Shown here: one piece after another, positions 47,793-51,445 of the stretch
How positions within the stretch are numbered: position 1 is the stretch's first letter
How the letters are laid out: the number at the start of each line of letters is the position of its first letter
DNA from: Azolla pinnata
Taxonomy: Eukaryota; Streptophyta; Polypodiopsida; Salviniales; Salviniaceae
DNA: 51,445 nt
Direction: 5' to 3'
Assembly (NCBI GenBank): GCA_037176905.1
Contig: JBBBWG010029866.1
Span: forward strand, 1 to 51,445
Program-made: the position numbers and the translations under genes
The notes under the pieces: generated by a model
Seen by the model: only the letters and a program-made list of their open reading frames with translations
The model's database searches: none
What the model was told of the DNA's origin: nothing

Positions 47793-49513
47793 GTTGAAGA
47801 AGAAGAGTTGAAGAAGAAGAGGAAGAAGAGTTGAAGAAGAAGAAGAAGATGAAGATGAAGATGGGGAAGATGGAGATGGATATGAAGATGGAGATGGAGA
47901 TGGAGATGGAGATGGAGATAAAGATGGAGATGGAGATGATGGATGCTACTGTTGATGCTACTGTTCCCCTTCCTTCTGGGGCATGCGATGCTAATCGGAG
48001 GTCTTTCTGCTCTTTCTGTTGCTGTGCGTGCGTGCGCTTGAGCAGGCGACGCCATTGATCGCAGGCGTGGCTGTAGCTGCAGCAGCACTGGCGGGGAAAT
48101 ATGGCATTGAGGCATGGCATGCGTACAAGGCCAGGCCCCGTGTTCCTCGTATGCGCAAGTTCTATGATGGAGGCTTCCAACCTGTCATGAACCGCAGAGA
48201 GGCTGCTCTCATCCTCGGTGTCAGGTTAGTGCTCGTTTCTCTCTCTCTCTCTCTCTCCCCATCACTTCTTCATTACGGAGTAGGAAAAATTCCAGGTAAA
48301 AATTCTGCACCAAAACAGGCATCTCCAGTGCTTTGCGTTTTGAATACCTGAAAGCTCCGTCCACAGAGAAGAACTGTTCTGAAAAGTTTTGTTTTGCATT
48401 GCGTGATGCAACGTGGAAAACAATGCTGGGAATTCCCCTTTGATCCTCTTCATATCGAAGAGAAGGGGGGGTTGTGGAGGAATTGAGGTTAAAGACTTTG
48501 GGGTTTAGTTGAAAGGGGTTTCCTGCAGGCTGTTGTTGCCTTCCAAATGTGTCTGGATGATCTGTCTGTGAATTGTTGTGCTGCTGTATTCTTTCGTAAT
48601 ATTGCGATTGTTGCTTTTGCTTTCGTCAGTTGGTCCAATATCAATCAAGTGCTTTTCTACCACGAATTGTTATGTATACTAGAATCTAAATGCATGTAAA
48701 TTGTCTGAATTTTCGACTCTTGAATTACTGCACTTTTGTCGATAACAAAGATGGCTTTTCCACCTAGAACGTCATTCAGCAGATGTTAGTGGCTGAATAA
48801 TGTGTTTATGTGAAGATTTATGTGTGTAATTGTCTGATATTATACTTTTGGAATGCATGGAAGGTCTGTCTGTCCTCGTTGACTGATCATTTTCAAATGT
48901 GGGGTTTTCTACCATTATTACCTGATGTTGTTGGTTTAGAATACGGTCTCTAAAGTAGATATTCATGTGAACCTGTATGTTGTAAATTGACAACTTTTAT
49001 AATATTTCAAAGGTTTTTGCTTTTATTGGGTGATCACTATTAAATGCGGGTTTCTCTCTATTATGGATGTTGTGGGTTTTTCTGTCATGAACTTCTGTAA
49101 TTGGATGTTGCTGCGTTTAAATGTGGCTGAATTGGATGTTCACCTGAATCTATCTATGTGTTTGCTTTCATGGTTGATCTATATCAAAGAAAGAAGGGTT
49201 TTTGACCATTGATTGTTGTGATTCATGGTAAAATGGCATAATTATCCGAGTCATCCACTTTGCTGATGATTGATCCGTGAATTCATTCAATGGCGATAAA
49301 GCCTGCATTCATCCCTTCTCTGTGAATGATTGGTGTGGGAATGTGCTCATTTTCAGGGAGAGTGCGGCACAAGAGAAGATTCGAGAAGCACATAGGAGAG
49401 TCATGATCGCTAATCATCCTGATGCTGGTGGCAGTGACTACCTTGCTTCCAAAGTCAATGAAGCAAAGGACCTCCTGCTTGGTCAGACGAAAGGAAGCGC
49501 TTCTGCTTTTTGA
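47561..49513 (+). CDS. TIM14: TIM14 / PAM18, J-protein of the TIM23 import motor
   Basis: Inner-membrane mitochondrial J-protein that stimulates the ATPase of matrix Hsp70 in the presequence-translocase motor. Exons 47561-47563, 48046-48224 and 49357-49513 join in frame to 112 aa, the usual length of the plant protein. A short N-terminal membrane segment ([17 protein letters not shown]) is followed by [20 protein letters not shown] and the J domain with the essential HPD at residues 81-83, then [19 protein letters not shown]. The start codon stands alone in exon 1: ATG at 47561 is followed at once by the donor GTACGT, and the acceptor GAGCAG precedes GCGACGCCATTG (ATPL). No ATG lies in frame just before ATPL. 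Intron 1 is filled by a long (GAA)n/(GATGGA)n tract. Identity is near certain; the lone-ATG exon is the best-supported start. Confidence 0.94.
47627..47945. repeat. Compound GAA / GATGGA repeat in TIM14 intron 1
   Basis: Nearly all-purine on the plus strand: GAAGAA runs broken by about six copies of AAGAAGAGTTGAAG, then GATGAAGATG and GATGGAGATGGA hexamers. It fills about two thirds of the 482-base first intron of TIM14. Confidence 0.93.
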
Positions 49514-51114
49514 TGTACATCATCGTCTATCTATTTACACATGTATACACGGGTAAGCCCCCTTACAGAGCATGTCTAATGGAAGACATTCTCGAGATTT
49601 TACATTGAAGTATACCGATTCTTGTCTTTCAAAGTCTTTTATCTTCTGTGAGGTTTAGTTTTAAGCATCGCGTTCACTTAGTCGAAACTATCTTGCTCTG
49701 CTTCGCTGATGCAATCCTTTTTCTTACGTTGAAGATCTTGTACCATCTCATTGCTTTCTGTCTGGGGGTAAAGTGTTCTTTTTACTTTCCTCTATAAGTT
49801 GATACTCAGATGCCTTGAACTTGCATCCGGAGACAGTTTGTTGAATGGAATATGATTACTGTACAACTGAATCACTTGCTGATACGGAAACGAACGGAGA
49901 CACTGTAGTCAACTGTTCCAATTTTACATATCCCTCAGTACCAGATTTCTGGTAATGCTACTTATTCTAATTAATCCTAATATATGATGTTACCCTTCTT
50001 ACATTCAGCTATAGAGCCTCAGGTTGTGATCTCCCTCCCTCAGATGATTATTCACCGCTGTATATTATCATTACATTCGTTTTTGGCCATGGACTTGTGA
50101 TCTTGTGACTCTCCATTCCATTGCCTTGTTCCCTAAGTATTCCATTTCTCTCTATGCTCTTTATCCTGGATGGATGCACCGTTGTTTAATTCTCGTTTCG
50201 TAAGTATTTTAGTGGAGTAGATTTCACTTATTGAAAAATCTGGTATCATACGAGCTAAATAATTTCCTGTGATTTGTTCTCTTGTTGACCATGCAATAAC
50301 CATAACTGAGTACTTCATGAACAAGATATTTTAAGTTTTCTATTGTGATTTACAACTTAACTTGGTTTATGTTACAGGTAATGGCAATGCCAATACATTC
50401 ACGTCCTGATATATCAGATGATTTTCATTTTCCGGGTTTGTGCAACAGCATCTTAGAATGCCAAAATTCTGGACTGAAGAGTGGACTGCTGGGTTTTACT
50501 ACTCTGGCTATTTTTTGTTTCTAACCAAGTGTAATTACTTGTAGTTGGTAATAACATGAGATTAAGAAGTTGCAGCAAAAGGATTCGAATAGTTGTTTCA
50601 ACAACTCTTGTCATATCAATCAACTTCTAACCTCACCAGTTGTATATCATACTGTTGTGAATTGGGGTGCATGTTGATTACAAGATGGACTTGGTTTGGA
50701 AATCTCTGTTAAGGTTGTGGATTAGTTTGTTGTCATGGAGATAAGATTTCAGTTCTTGGTTACTTGTCTACAGATTTTAGTTCTTTTAAGCGGAGCCCCA
50801 ACCTCTTGTTCCAGTCGAATGTTTAACAAAGTATGTTGTCCTAGTGTAGATCTGATGAGCAGATTATACATAAAATATGAGATTGATTTGAACGAAGTAA
50901 GGAATAGGTTACAATAGCATGTTTGTGTTTGAGATCCAAGTCGATGCTTCAAAGCCCTATAAAGCCTGACTCGATCAATCAAAAAATTGATAAAATGCAA
51001 GACTCGATCAATTGAAAGATCTGGTTCGGTAGAGTTCAGGTCTTAGGGATTTGACATGGTGTGTGATCTACGTTTGAAGGGCATGGGGGCGGGTCGATAA
51101 GAAAGGGAGCTGGA
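49514..51114. other. Downstream of TIM14, nothing recognised
   Basis: The start should hold the TIM14 3' untranslated region. The rest is AT-rich with no open frame or RNA gene I can support. Confidence 0.5.
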
Positions 51115-51445
51115 CAGATTTAGGGTTTAGGGTTTTATGGTGGGTGAAGGAGATGAACGGGTTTAGGGTTTAGGGAATATGGTGGGTGAAGGAGATGGAA
51201 CAGGTTTAGGGTTTATGGTGGGCGAAGGGGATGGAAAAGGTTTAGGGTTTATGGTGGGCAAAGGAGATGGAACAGGTTTAGGGTTTATGGTGGGCGAAGG
51301 AGATGGAACAGGTTTAGGGTTTATGGTGGGCGAAGGAGATGGAACAGGTTTAGGGTTTATGGTGGGCGAAGGAGATGGAACAGGTTTAGGGTTTATGGTG
51401 GGCGAAGGAGATGGAACAGGTTTAGGGTTTATGGTGGGCGAAGGA
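51115..51445. repeat. 36-bp minisatellite with TTTAGGG, cut by window end
   Basis: Nine or so copies of a unit that reads GGTTTAGGGTTTATGGTG then GGCGAAGGAGATGGAACA. The period is exactly 36 bp from about 51200 onward, with units becoming more uniform to the right and more variable on the left. It continues beyond the window. Confidence 0.93.

Noticed and set aside
47411..48115. 234-codon minus frame rich in Leu, His and Ser
   Set aside because: Antisense of the GAA/GATGGA repeat in TIM14 intron 1 and of TIM14 exon 2.
1..51445. Search for transposons, CRISPR-like arrays or gene clusters
   Set aside because: No transposase, reverse transcriptase, long terminal repeat or regularly spaced short palindromic array is visible. 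Gene neighbours have unrelated functions.

Overview
This is nuclear DNA from a land plant. The evidence is eight multi-exon or organelle-targeted genes that all match plant-type families (a P-class PPR protein, a GPI-anchored phytocyanin, an AGT2-type aminotransferase), spliceosomal GT-AG introns of roughly 0.1 to 1.7 kb, plant telomere-type TTTAGGG/CCCTAAA tracts, and no bacterial operon structure. I cannot name the species. The spacing (one gene per about 6 kb, no intact transposon seen) fits a moderately compact genome, and the large amount of simple repeat is characteristic.

Layout, left to right. 1-1466: no gene recognised. 1467-4691 (-): NSA2, a 60S ribosome-assembly factor, 9 coding exons, 260 aa. 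4733-5978: a (GAA)n tract and about 1.1 kb of degenerate telomere-type repeat. 7868-10330 (-): an intronless 820-aa PPR protein. 11769-14920 (-): EBP1/PA2G4, 9 coding exons, 401 aa. 14921-18108: non-coding with tandem repeats. 18109-19372 (+): a two-exon phytocyanin whose first exon contains a 100-N assembly gap flanked by identical 77-bp copies. 19373-22713: repeat-rich, including an ATGCATGC minisatellite and a CTT-rich tandem array. 22714-24916 (+): a CUE-domain protein, 5 exons, 266 aa. 26972-31668 (-): mitochondrial alanine-glyoxylate aminotransferase 2 type enzyme, 9 exons, 494 aa. 31669-36610: repeats only. 36611-46045 (+): PIG-O, the GPI ethanolamine-phosphate transferase 3, 20 exons, 1059 aa. 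47561-49513 (+): TIM14/PAM18, the J-protein of the mitochondrial import motor, 3 exons, 112 aa. 51115-51445: a 36-bp minisatellite running off the window.

The genes are ordinary housekeeping genes with no sign of one shared pathway. Two concern ribosome production and growth (NSA2, EBP1), three are or may be organellar (PPR, AGT2, TIM14), and two touch the GPI system from opposite sides: PIG-O builds the anchor and the phytocyanin carries a likely anchor signal. Every splice site I assigned is GT-AG, and every coding join was checked for frame.

The unusual content is in the non-coding DNA. Telomere-type repeats lie upstream of most genes. Pyrimidine-rich (CTT)n tracts upstream of six of the eight genes always have the pyrimidines on the coding strand. 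Several short tandem duplications lie inside introns, one carrying a copy of the start of an AGT2 exon. I found no convincing new multi-gene system here.
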